Origin: Clostridium omnivorum
Lineage (GTDB): Bacteria > Bacillota > Clostridia > Clostridiales > Clostridiaceae
Assembly: GCF_026012015.1 (NCBI RefSeq)
Contig: NZ_BRXR01000002.1
Location: forward strand, 1 to 36,694
Length of the DNA: 36,694 nucleotides
Direction of reading: 5' to 3'
The notes under the pieces were generated by a model. The model was not told the origin of the DNA, did not search any database, and saw only the letters and a list, made by a program, of their open reading frames with translations. The translations under genes and the position numbers were made by a program. Shown one piece after another: positions 28,417 through 36,621 of the stretch (positions are counted from its first letter, which is position 1; every line of letters starts with the position of its first letter).

Positions 28417-30858
28417 ATGATTAATGAAATAAATCATAATATAGATATAGATCTAGCAAATAAAATAAATATGATAACAAATTTTCAAATAAAGAAAAAT
28501 GATACAAATAGCCATAAATTTATTATTAATATTTATAATAATTCTTTAGCCTATAATTTAACAGGCCTTTCAGCTAAAATATATTTTCAAAAGGCTGATA
28601 ATACAAAAGTATTCTCAGATTGCACTATAGATGATGCTTTAAATGGGAAAATAAGTTGTATATTAAGTACTCAATGTTTAAGTTATGCTGGTGTAGTAGC
28701 AGCTGAAATAACTATTTTTGGTACAAATAATGAAGTTTTGACTTCAATTACTTTTAATTTTAGCGTTGTAGATACTATTCGAGATGATAATGCAATACAA
28801 AGTACTAATGAGTTCACAGCCCTCACACAAGCATTAGTAAAAGTTGATGCCTGGGATGCTCAATTTCAAACTAAATATGATGGTCTAGAAGCACAATATG
28901 CCACAGATCTAACAGAAGTAAAGACGTCTTTGAATGATATTCCGAATCAAATAAATAATGCCGTAGCACCAAAAGCAAACCAAGTTGATTTAGATACACA
29001 AAAGGGAAGAATAGATAATTTAGTATCCACATCAAGTTCTTCATATTATGAAAAAACTACAAGCGGAACTGCTGGAGCATTATTAGTTGTAAGTAGTGGT
29101 GCAACTACAGGACAAATAAATCTTTCAAGCGTAACACCTGTAGCCATAGGATATACTCCAGTTGTAGGTGATTATGTAAGACTTGTATATGGTGTTGCTA
29201 GTGGTAGTACCGAATTAATTGACTTAAGAACGGATATATATGGTTATACATTTAGTACGGTAGGCAATGCAGTAAGAAAGCAAATAAACACTTTAAATAG
29301 TGCAGCTGATATACAAGGCTATATAAGCCAAGATGTTACTTATGTAGCAAATGCAAGAGGAACAGATGGAGCAACCACTAATCCAACAGGTTTTCATATA
29401 GATTTTGCAGTATCAGAAGGTGATGTATTAAAAGTAAGTGGTAATAATTATCAAGCAGCTTACCCCCTTTACGTTTTACTAAATAGCAGTGGTGGAGTTG
29501 TAAGTTATTATACAGATTCAACTAATGAACAATTAACAGATATATCAGTAACTATACCTAAAAATGTAGCAACAATATCTGTAAACTGCTTTGCTAAAAG
29601 CACTGGAGCAATAAAAAAATTAACTAAAACTAAAATGTCAGAAATTATTGATACAGATACTGATTATCATGTAGAGGATATTGCAATAGGCTTTGGATAT
29701 GCACAAAGCGATGGCTCTTTTCATGCAACTTTAGGTTATCATGGAATAATTAATGTTAAGCCAGGGGACCAATTAAAATTAAGTGGTTCATACTTAAATG
29801 CTAACTATCCTTTAGGATGGTATTCTTACAAAGGAACTATAACAGGAAGTATTACAGGTGGAGCAGTAGTAGGGTATATCTATGATTATGCGTATACAGT
29901 ACCAAACGGTGTCGACAAAATATATATAAATAGTGATGTAAAAGACAATCTTATGGTTAAAAGAAATAAGAAAAGAACTGTTGTTGAGCAAATAAATGTA
30001 AAATTAAATAATAAAGCAAGAAATAAAACCATTGTATGGTTTGGTACTTCAATCCCAGCAGGATGTTATAATTCTGCTGATTCCAATACAAGTTATCCAA
30101 TGATTATAGCAAGTATGCTTGGTGCTAATGTAATAAATGAAGCTATATCAAGTTCTCCAGTACATTGTAGGCAAGATAATTTAGTTGATGCATCTACTAA
30201 TCCATATGGGTTTAAGGACAATTATAAAACTTGTGCTTATGCTCTTGCTGGAAGTCTAGCCGAAAAGGAATGGCTTATTACAAATTATCAGAGCAGTATT
30301 TTTACAAGCCAAAAATATACTACAATGACTGATAGTGATAAAGAATATATAAGAAATTGTAGCTATGAAAGGAAACTAGACAAATATCTAACTGCAAGTA
30401 ATTTTCCTGACTTATTTGTATTTGACCATGGTAGAAATGATATGTTTAGTTACCATGATTGGAATTATTCATCAGCAGACCAATTTTCGTTATTTAATTT
30501 TCAAGGTGCTATGAATTTTTTAATAAATAGAATACTAGCTTTTAATCCTAAAGCAAAAATTATTATTATCGGGCATTATACCAATCAGGCAAGATTAGTT
30601 TCTGAACCTGTTCAAGACTTTCCTACTCAAATAACTACGTCTCAACAAGCAGTTGCGGACGATTGGGAATTACCAATATTTAAGCTATGGGAAAAGACAG
30701 GTTGGTCACAAAAACAAATTACAAATAATAGTGTAACTAAAACAGTTTTAAATTGGTGGCTTCCAGATGATTTACACCCACATAGCGATACAAGTGGTAA
30801 AGCAATCAAGCATATAGCTAATTTGATAGCACCGTTTATTAGAGATAATATAGGATAG
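28417..30858 (+). CDS. Baseplate protein: BppU-like N-terminus fused to SGNH esterase
   Basis: An 813-residue protein. Residues 1-125 match the BppU upper baseplate domain (NITNFQ-type start; GLSAKIYFQKADNTKVFSDC; VAAEITIFGTNNEVLTSITF), followed by a coiled-coil linker and beta-rich domains (about 200-520). The C-terminal 290 residues are an SGNH hydrolase: GTS with Ser545, GRND (672-675) with Asn674, and DDLH (784-787) giving the Asp-His pair. Such domains deacetylate or cleave surface glycans, so this is the likely receptor-binding and host-range protein. It precedes Tal, the reverse of the usual order. Confidence 0.8.
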   Translation: MINEINHNIDIDLANKINMITNFQIKKNDTNSHKFIINIYNNSLAYNLTGLSAKIYFQKADNTKVFSDCTIDDALNGKISCILSTQCLSYAGVVAAEITIFGTNNEVLTSITFNFSVVDTIRDDNAIQSTNEFTALTQALVKVDAWDAQFQTKYDGLEAQYATDLTEVKTSLNDIPNQINNAVAPKANQVDLDTQKGRIDNLVSTSSSSYYEKTTSGTAGALLVVSSGATTGQINLSSVTPVAIGYTPVVGDYVRLVYGVASGSTELIDLRTDIYGYTFSTVGNAVRKQINTLNSAADIQGYISQDVTYVANARGTDGATTNPTGFHIDFAVSEGDVLKVSGNNYQAAYPLYVLLNSSGGVVSYYTDSTNEQLTDISVTIPKNVATISVNCFAKSTGAIKKLTKTKMSEIIDTDTDYHVEDIAIGFGYAQSDGSFHATLGYHGIINVKPGDQLKLSGSYLNANYPLGWYSYKGTITGSITGGAVVGYIYDYAYTVPNGVDKIYINSDVKDNLMVKRNKKRTVVEQINVKLNNKARNKTIVWFGTSIPAGCYNSADSNTSYPMIIASMLGANVINEAISSSPVHCRQDNLVDASTNPYGFKDNYKTCAYALAGSLAEKEWLITNYQSSIFTSQKYTTMTDSDKEYIRNCSYERKLDKYLTASNFPDLFVFDHGRNDMFSYHDWNYSSADQFSLFNFQGAMNFLINRILAFNPKAKIIIIGHYTNQARLVSEPVQDFPTQITTSQQAVADDWELPIFKLWEKTGWSQKQITNNSVTKTVLNWWLPDDLHPHSDTSGKAIKHIANLIAPFIRDNIG

Positions 30859-30883
30859 ATACAATAGGGTAATAAGACGAAGC

Positions 30884-30911
30884 AAAGAGAGTAGAAATAC
30901 TCTCTTTTTAT
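30884..30911 (+). terminator. Terminator-like hairpin before Tal
   Basis: AAAGAGAGTA-GAAA-TACTCTCTTT with a stable GAAA loop and a T tract. Confidence 0.88.
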
Positions 30912-30930
30912 TTAGAAAGAAGGTGATAAG

Positions 30931-32718
30931 TTGATAAATGTTTATGATAGTAAAGAAACTAATTTCAATCACAATGGATTAGTTGTGTTAAGTGATACTA
31001 TTTCATCACCAATAACAGAAGAACTCAATGGATCATATGAAGTTGAACTTGAATATCCTTTTGATGCTAGAGGAAAATGGAAATATCTTTTAGAAGGAAA
31101 TATCATAAAAGTTGATGGCCAATTGTTTCGTATATATCATAAATTTAAGAATTTGGCATCAATAAAACTAAATGCAAGGCATATTTTCTATGACTTATTA
31201 GATAACCTTCTTGAAGATGTAAGACCAACAGATTTAACTGGTTATGCAGCATTAGATTGGATTTTAAATCGTACTCAGTATACTCATACTTTTACAAGCA
31301 TGGGGGATGTCGGAGGAACTAATACACGATATTTTATAAGAGTTAATCCTGTTGATGCAATTATGGGTAAAGACGGAATAATTAATACATGGGGTGGGGA
31401 ATTAGTAAGAGATAATTTCACAATAAAGCTTTTACAAGCCAGAGGACTTGATAGAGGAGTTCTAATTGCTTATGGTAAGAATATTCAAGGCATAGAAGAA
31501 ACTCTTGATATAGACGGTATATGTACTCGTTTAATGCCTATTGGAAAAAATGGTTTGTTATTATCTGAAAAATATATTGATAGCCCTTATATCAATAATT
31601 TTCCACATCCTAAAATTAGAGTAGTTGAATTTAGTGATTGTGAAGATGAAGCATCATTGAGAACTGCAGCTCAAAAGTATATGTTAGATAATAAAATAGA
31701 CATACCTAAATTTAATTATAAAATTGATTTTATAGAGCTATCAAAAACGGAAGAATATAAGCATTACGCTGTACTTGAAACTGTTTATCTTGGTGATACA
31801 GTAACTATAAAACATAATAAATTAGGTATTAATCTTAAGGCTAAAGTTATTAAAACAATTAAAAATCCATTAACTAATAGGCTTGAAAAAATTGAATTAG
31901 GAAGTTTTAAAGCTAATATTGCAAATAGTATAAATACAAGTATTCAATCTGTAAAAAATGAGATTATACAAGTTAAAAGTGATTATCAAAAAGCAATAGA
32001 TAATGCTACAGCATTAATAACAGGAAGTAAAGGCGGTAATGTAGTAATTAGACAGGATGAAAATAAACATCCTTATGAAATTCTTATAATGGATACTACT
32101 GATGTTAATACTGCTGGAAATGTATGGCGTTGGAATATGGGTGGGTTTGGACATAGTTCAACTGGAATTAATGGTCCTTATGATACTGCAATTACACAAG
32201 ATGGCCACATAGTTGGTACATTTATTACTGCGCTGGTTATTGCAGGTGAACAAATTAAAACAGGTATCATTACAAGTATTGATGGTAAAGTTAGTATAGG
32301 AATTGATGATGGTTCAGGAGTTAATGTTATTGGAGGAGCACTTACATTAAAAAACGGTAATAATGAAGTTATTATTGATGGTCAACATAATATGCATAAG
32401 ATTATTATAACTGGTTTTACAACAATAACATTAGCACCAGGAGAATATTCAAAATGGGCTACAATAAATCATAATTTAGGTTATGTACCAGCATTTTCAG
32501 CTTACGTATATAGTGACTTCAATAATGTTTATAGCCCAGTTCCGTATACTCCTTTAGGACAAAATCTAGGGACTGGTGAACTTGTACTTGGTGAGTCGGT
32601 TGAAGCCAGAATTTCATCTACTAAACTAGAATTCGTATATATGAGAAATAACACCTTTATAAATTCTACATTCACAGTAAATATAAAATATTTCATATAC
32701 AAGGAGGTTGCATTCTAA
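30931..32718 (+). CDS. Tail-associated protein Tal (prophage endopeptidase tail family)
   Basis: A 595-residue tail-tip protein. Residues 1-350 match the Tal domain (ISSPITEELNGSYEVELEYP; INTWGGELVRDNFTIKLLQA; GICTRLMPIGKNGLLL). Downstream are a helical segment (about 325-360) and a beta domain (about 370-595) for tip or receptor contact. No obvious catalytic peptidase motif was found. TTG start behind AAGGTG. Ends one base into the next gene. Confidence 0.85.
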   Translation: MINVYDSKETNFNHNGLVVLSDTISSPITEELNGSYEVELEYPFDARGKWKYLLEGNIIKVDGQLFRIYHKFKNLASIKLNARHIFYDLLDNLLEDVRPTDLTGYAALDWILNRTQYTHTFTSMGDVGGTNTRYFIRVNPVDAIMGKDGIINTWGGELVRDNFTIKLLQARGLDRGVLIAYGKNIQGIEETLDIDGICTRLMPIGKNGLLLSEKYIDSPYINNFPHPKIRVVEFSDCEDEASLRTAAQKYMLDNKIDIPKFNYKIDFIELSKTEEYKHYAVLETVYLGDTVTIKHNKLGINLKAKVIKTIKNPLTNRLEKIELGSFKANIANSINTSIQSVKNEIIQVKSDYQKAIDNATALITGSKGGNVVIRQDENKHPYEILIMDTTDVNTAGNVWRWNMGGFGHSSTGINGPYDTAITQDGHIVGTFITALVIAGEQIKTGIITSIDGKVSIGIDDGSGVNVIGGALTLKNGNNEVIIDGQHNMHKIIITGFTTITLAPGEYSKWATINHNLGYVPAFSAYVYSDFNNVYSPVPYTPLGQNLGTGELVLGESVEARISSTKLEFVYMRNNTFINSTFTVNIKYFIYKEVAF

Positions 32719-32948
32719 TGGTAATTATATATGATTTAACTAGTAAAGAACTAGTAAGAACTGAAGACAACACTATGGCTCCTGTGTTGCCAACTAATAT
32801 GACTTTCGATGAAAAAAAAGAGTTTTACAAAGGACAAGGACAAGGCTTTATTGGAATTCCTTATGAAATGGGAAAATACATTTTAAATTTTAAATTATGT
32901 TTCGACACTAATAACAACTTTATAGGACTTGAACCTAAGGTAGCTTAA
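32718..32948 (+). CDS. Small tail-region protein of unknown function
   Basis: A 76-residue protein starting ATG on the last base of the Tal stop (AAGGAGG at 32700-32706). Contains a basic-acidic MTFDEKKEFYKGQGQGFIGI and a hydrophobic beta end. Likely a minor tail or fibre-associated component. A terminator overlaps its end. Confidence 0.55.
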   Translation: MVIIYDLTSKELVRTEDNTMAPVLPTNMTFDEKKEFYKGQGQGFIGIPYEMGKYILNFKLCFDTNNNFIGLEPKVA

Positions 32949-32967
32949 TAAAGCTGCTTTTTATTTT
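32937..32967 (+). terminator. Terminator-like hairpin before holin
   Basis: GTAGCTT-AATA-AAGCTGC with one G-U pair, followed by a T-rich tract. Confidence 0.75.
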
Positions 32968-32994
32968 TTAAAAAATAAGAAAGAAGGTATAAAA

Positions 32995-33423
32995 ATGGAT
33001 AAAGAGAACTTATTAAAATCTTTGGTTGCAGGAGCAGGAACAATTTTTACTTACTTATTCGGTGCTTGGGATACAGCATTAACGATGCTAATAAGTCTTA
33101 TGATACTGGATTATATCACTGGACTTGTTAAAGCATATATTAATAAAGTTATATCATCTGATGTTGGACTTAAAGGAATTGCTAGAAAAAGTTTGATATT
33201 AATAGTATTAATCGTAGCTGTAATGCTAGATAGACTTATGAACACTGGTTCATGGCTATTTAGAACACTGGTTTGTTATTTTTATATTGCCAATGAAGGT
33301 ATCAGTTTATTAGAAAATTGTGCTCAAATGGGGTTGCCTATTCCAGATAAATTAAAGGATGCATTAGTGCAACTTAAGGAAGGTAATAAAAAAGAAATAA
33401 ATGATACTAATCAAGGAGCTTAA
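32995..33423 (+). CDS. Holin (phage_holin_4/TcdE-like)
   Basis: A 142-residue holin of the toxin-secretion/phage-lysis family. Membrane segments at about residues 10-42 (VAGAGTIFTYLFGAWDTALT and beyond), 61-80 (ARKSLILIVLIVAVMLDRLM) and a third near 86-105, with the conserved DYITGL at 40-45. It opens the membrane to release endolysin. AGAAGG ribosome site. Its stop lies in the following terminator. Confidence 0.92.
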   Translation: MDKENLLKSLVAGAGTIFTYLFGAWDTALTMLISLMILDYITGLVKAYINKVISSDVGLKGIARKSLILIVLIVAVMLDRLMNTGSWLFRTLVCYFYIANEGISLLENCAQMGLPIPDKLKDALVQLKEGNKKEINDTNQGA

Positions 33424-33439
33424 TAGCTCCTTTTATTTT
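33413..33439 (+). terminator. Terminator overlapping the holin stop
   Basis: AAGGAGCT-TAAT-AGCTCCTT and a T-rich tail; the holin stop codon is in the loop. It may reduce endolysin expression. Confidence 0.82.
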
Positions 33440-33460
33440 TAAATTCTAGGAGGAATATTT

Positions 33461-34399
33461 ATGAAAGGGATAGATATATCAAGTTATCAACAAAATGTTG
33501 ACTTTAATCAAGTTAAAAATAATGGTGTTGAAATTGTAATTTTAAAGGCTTCTGAAGGAAAGACTTGGCAAGATCCTACTTTTAAAGATAAATATAATAA
33601 TGCTAAAGCTGCAGGGTTAAAAGTAGGAGCATATCACTTTTTAAGAGGTAATGCTCCACAAGATGAAGCAAGTAATTTCTTAAATATGATTGAAGGACTT
33701 AGCCTTGATTGTAAACTAATAATTGATGCTGAGGTTGATTTAGGAGGAATTGAAACTACTTCAAATCAGGTTAAAGCAGTTAAAGATATATTAGTTTCAA
33801 AAGGTTATGATGTAGCATTATATAGTGGAGAATATTTCTATAATACTAATTTGAATAATAGTGTTAAAGATATTCCTTTATGGGTTGCAAAATATAGTAA
33901 TAATAAACCTAACGTATCTAGTTATATAGGTTGGCAATATTCTGATGTTGGAAATGTTCCAGGCATAAATGGATATGTTGATATAAATGAGTTTTTAGAA
34001 GGAATATTATTAACTAATAATTGCAGTAATGGTACATGCAATATCACAACTCCAACAAAAGAAACATGGGAATTCTATATTAGCGGTGATTTAGTGAAAA
34101 GACTTCAACATGAACTTAATATTCAATATGGATTTAAACTTGATGAAGATGGATATCTTGGTGATAAGTCTTTGAATGCTCTTGAAAGTGTTGCAATTAA
34201 GCATGATGCTAAAGGTAATATTACAAGAATAATTCAAGAAAGACTGCTGCAATTAGGTTATAAATTGCCTCGTTATGGAGCAGATAGTGACTTTGGTGAT
34301 GAAACCGCAAATGCATTATATAAGTTTCAATTAGACAGAAAATTAATACCAGATATGGTTGCTGGAATAAATACATTTAAAGAATTGTTTAGAAAATAG
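33461..34399 (+). CDS. Endolysin: GH25 muramidase with C-terminal peptidoglycan-binding repeats
   Basis: A 312-residue endolysin. GH25 domain in residues 1-184 with GIDISSYQ (Asp5), the catalytic pair in IIDAEVD (Asp89, Glu91) and GYVDINEF (Asp174). A short linker leads to two peptidoglycan-binding repeats (about 205-245 and 250-312: LVKRLQHELNIQYGFKLDED and IIQERLLQLGYKLPRYGADS). No signal peptide; exit through the holin. Last structural-lysis operon gene, before a terminator. Confidence 0.93.
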   Translation: MKGIDISSYQQNVDFNQVKNNGVEIVILKASEGKTWQDPTFKDKYNNAKAAGLKVGAYHFLRGNAPQDEASNFLNMIEGLSLDCKLIIDAEVDLGGIETTSNQVKAVKDILVSKGYDVALYSGEYFYNTNLNNSVKDIPLWVAKYSNNKPNVSSYIGWQYSDVGNVPGINGYVDINEFLEGILLTNNCSNGTCNITTPTKETWEFYISGDLVKRLQHELNIQYGFKLDEDGYLGDKSLNALESVAIKHDAKGNITRIIQERLLQLGYKLPRYGADSDFGDETANALYKFQLDRKLIPDMVAGINTFKELFRK

Positions 34400-34403
34400 A
34401 AAT

Positions 34404-34434
34404 AAAAGGTAGTGCCATTCGGTACTACCTTTTT
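34404..34434. terminator. Terminator after endolysin
   Basis: A 13-base arm (AAAAGGTAGTGCC) pairs with GGTACTACCTTTT around ATTC, with one G-U pair. A and T tracts on both sides allow termination from both strands. Confidence 0.85.
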
Positions 34435-34485
34435 ACTATACCTATCAAATATACCTTATTATTAGGTACAATCGGTACTATCAAA

Positions 34486-35109
34486 TCATTGATTTTTCTT
34501 AGTTTTTAGTATGTCTATAGACGAGCCTAGCGAGGCGGTCACTTGTGAAAACAAATTGAGATTCCATGGAAGAATAAATAAATTACTGTAATCACCAATT
34601 CTACGTACTTCAATTTCTTCCTGAGTTAATTTTACTATTATAAAATCGTAAGCTCTTTTATGTTTATCTTCTAGAAAATAAATAATATCTCTAGCCTTTT
34701 CCATGCTTGTATAGTGTGTATAATCTATTTCAATTAGCAATGGTATTGAAATTTCATCTTCTCTTATTACCATAGCAGCATCAATTATATATTTCTTATT
34801 TTCACTTATATCTAATATCTTTTCCTTTTCAAACTTCAATATTTCAAAATCCAATAATTCCGTATATACATCTAATAATTTCAAATCATGAATTTTAAGC
34901 TTCTTATCTAAATAATAAATAGCTTCGCTTTTAGGATCCTTTCTATATCTCTTTAATAATTCTTCTCTATAAATAACTCTTAATCTTTTTCTAGCCTGGT
35001 CATAAGCTTCTTTATTCCCTTTAAAAAACACCTTAGAGCAAATTTTAGGTGTAATACTACCGTATGTCTCAACAAATTTAATTATCTCTTTATCACGTTT
35101 TGTAATCAT
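34486..35109 (-). CDS. Replication-relaxation family winged-helix protein, copy 2
   Basis: A 207-residue paralogue of the protein at 2794-3384. N-terminal winged helix (KRDKEIIKFVETYGSITPKI, DQARKRLRVI, wing AIYYLDKKL) and the C-terminal segment LLIEIDYTHYTSMEKARDII that repeats the E-x-D-x-T-H-x-TSM motif. It is leftward, convergent to the endolysin gene and divergent from the Xer-like recombinase. A 21-bp promoter-like element ahead of it recurs in mirror orientation ahead of the recombinase. It probably regulates this gap or the DNA site there. Confidence 0.75.
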   Translation of the reverse strand: MITKRDKEIIKFVETYGSITPKICSKVFFKGNKEAYDQARKRLRVIYREELLKRYRKDPKSEAIYYLDKKLKIHDLKLLDVYTELLDFEILKFEKEKILDISENKKYIIDAAMVIREDEISIPLLIEIDYTHYTSMEKARDIIYFLEDKHKRAYDFIIVKLTQEEIEVRRIGDYSNLFILPWNLNLFSQVTASLGSSIDILKTKKNQ

Positions 35110-35117
35110 AAAATCAC

Positions 35118-35138
35118 CTCAAAATTATTATAGGACAA
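35118..35138 (-). promoter_or_regulatory. Leftward promoter-like element, mirror copy A
   Basis: Read on the minus strand: TTGTCCTATAAT then AATTTTGAG (21 bp), with a TATAAT box, just ahead of the replication-relaxation copy 2 start and its GAGGTG. It matches copy B (35258-35278) at 18 of 21 positions. Confidence 0.55.
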
Positions 35139-35257
35139 TATTTTTTAAAAAATAAAAAAATACTTGAAAAACATAAATTAAGACTAATAATCTATTTTTA
35201 ATAATTAATTATTAAAAAGGAGTGAATTATAAATATGTAAAAAGGTGTTTTTTAAAG

Positions 35258-35278
35258 TTGTTCTATAATATATTTGAG
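35258..35278 (+). promoter_or_regulatory. Rightward promoter-like element, mirror copy B
   Basis: TTGTTCTATAAT then ATATTTGAG, with TATAAT at 35264-35269. It is the divergent counterpart of copy A and is followed by the recombinase leader. A shared regulator for both genes is inferred. Confidence 0.55.
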
Positions 35279-35303
35279 TAATTAAATAATAAAAAACTAA
35301 ATT

Positions 35304-35376
35304 GCCGCAAGGGTAAAAATTTAACGCCCTTGCTGCAGAGCTTGGGCATTTTTTGCTTTAGTGAGCAGCAAGGGAG
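35304..35376 (+). promoter_or_regulatory. Switch-like RNA leader of the Xer-like recombinase
   Basis: Segment C, CCCTTGCTGC (35327-35336), can pair with GCCGCAAGGG upstream (35304-35313, one mismatch) or with GCAGCAAGGG downstream (35365-35374, perfect), which holds the ribosome site. It also overlaps a third hairpin GCCCTTGC/GCTTGGGC (35326-35333 and 35340-35347) followed by ATTTTTT, a terminator. Mutually exclusive pairings suggest attenuation. The factor is unknown. Confidence 0.5.
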
Positions 35377-35388
35377 AAAAATTTAAAA

Positions 35389-36396
35389 ATGTATGAAGAT
35401 TTTAGAAGTAATTGTAATGAAGAAGTAATTATCAAAATAATTGGGAAAACATCTTTGGAATATCCTATGATAGACCAACAAAAATTAAGAGAAATATTAT
35501 ATCTTTCATTTCACAACTATAATGTATTACCAATTGAAAAATCTTTAGTGGCTAGTGATGTTGAGGATAGAATTATGATGTATCTAGCAGTAAAGAAGCT
35601 TGACGGTTTAAGTGCTAAAACACTTAAAAACTATAAATTAGAATTATTCAAACTATCTAATACAATAATTAAGCCAGTAAATCTTATCACTACCAATGAC
35701 TTAAGATATTATCTAGCTATAAGAGGTAAAAATTTAAAAAGTACAAGCTTAAGTACTGTTATTAGTTATTTAAAAAGTTTCTTTGATTGGATGCATCAAG
35801 AGGAATTTATTGAAAGAGATCCTACACGCAAAATTAAGCAGCCAAAAAAAGAAAAAAGGCTTCGCCATGCATTAACTATAGATGAAATTGAAAGATTAAG
35901 AGATGCTTGTAATACTGTTCGCCAACGTGCTTTATTAGAAACACTATATGCAACAGCCTGCCGGCTAAGCGAAATAAAAGATTTAAACATTGATGATATT
36001 AACTTTTCTACTTTAACAACTAGAGTTATTGGAAAAGGTAATAAAGAAAGAATAGTTTATCTAAATGCTAAATCAAAATTATATTTACAAAAATATCTCA
36101 ATACCAGAACTGATAAAAATTCAGCATTATTCGTTTCAACTAAGCATCCTTATGGGCGACTAGGTGTTAGAGCTATTGAAAGAGAAATTTCTAAAATAGG
36201 TGAGCAAGCAAAAATTCAAAAACAAATTTATCCTCATATTTTAAGGCATTCATTCGCAACACATGCTCTTGCTAGTGGCATGACATTAGACATTATACAA
36301 AGGATACTTGGTCACTCAGATCCTGCCACAACTCAAATTTATAGTGCTCTTAATGATACCGCAGTACAACAAGAGTATAAAAAACTTAATTTTTAA
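35389..36396 (+). CDS. Xer-like tyrosine recombinase
   Basis: A 335-residue tyrosine recombinase with both a core-binding domain (about 58-150: SDVEDRIMMYLAVKKLDGLS, YLKSFFDWMHQEEFIERDPT) and a catalytic domain. Catalytic set complete: Arg192 (ATACRLSEI), Lys216 (GKGNKERIV), His283 and Arg286 (PHILRHSFATH), His309 (LGHSD), Tyr318 (TQIYSA). Size and lack of an arm-binding domain point to XerC/D or plasmid resolvase function, possibly multimer resolution or integration at dif. ATG behind AAGGGAG (35370-35376). Ends the replication-maintenance side beside the parC region. Confidence 0.88.
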   Translation: MYEDFRSNCNEEVIIKIIGKTSLEYPMIDQQKLREILYLSFHNYNVLPIEKSLVASDVEDRIMMYLAVKKLDGLSAKTLKNYKLELFKLSNTIIKPVNLITTNDLRYYLAIRGKNLKSTSLSTVISYLKSFFDWMHQEEFIERDPTRKIKQPKKEKRLRHALTIDEIERLRDACNTVRQRALLETLYATACRLSEIKDLNIDDINFSTLTTRVIGKGNKERIVYLNAKSKLYLQKYLNTRTDKNSALFVSTKHPYGRLGVRAIEREISKIGEQAKIQKQIYPHILRHSFATHALASGMTLDIIQRILGHSDPATTQIYSALNDTAVQQEYKKLNF

Positions 36397-36403
36397 TTTT
36401 ATA

Positions 36404-36429
36404 GCACCTCTTTTGTGAGGTGCCTTTTT
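36404..36429 (+). terminator. Terminator after the Xer-like recombinase
   Basis: GCACCTC-TTTTGT-GAGGTGC followed by five T. Confidence 0.88.
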
Positions 36430-36621
36430 CTTTTTAAATCAATTCAAATGGATTTAAACCAATTTAAATTATATACCTAGTCAATTCTCTTAAGGGCGTT
36501 GTTTTTTATATTTGTTGTATGTTTGTACCTTTTAAAAAATAAGCGCTCTAAAACCGTTTAAACGTTTTTTAAGCGCTCTTATTTTATATACTAAATTCTA
36601 ATTTAGCGAAATTCAAATAAT
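36430..36621. other. Gene-free stretch with 36-bp imperfect palindrome
   Basis: No gene is seen from here to the window end. The stretch contains AAGCGCTCT as direct repeats at 36541 and 36571 and the 36-bp dyad from 36542 to 36577 (AGCGCT at both ends, CGTTTAAACG in the middle; 15 of 18 positions pair). It may be a recombination site or a replication element. The parC repeats follow at 36622. Confidence 0.5.
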
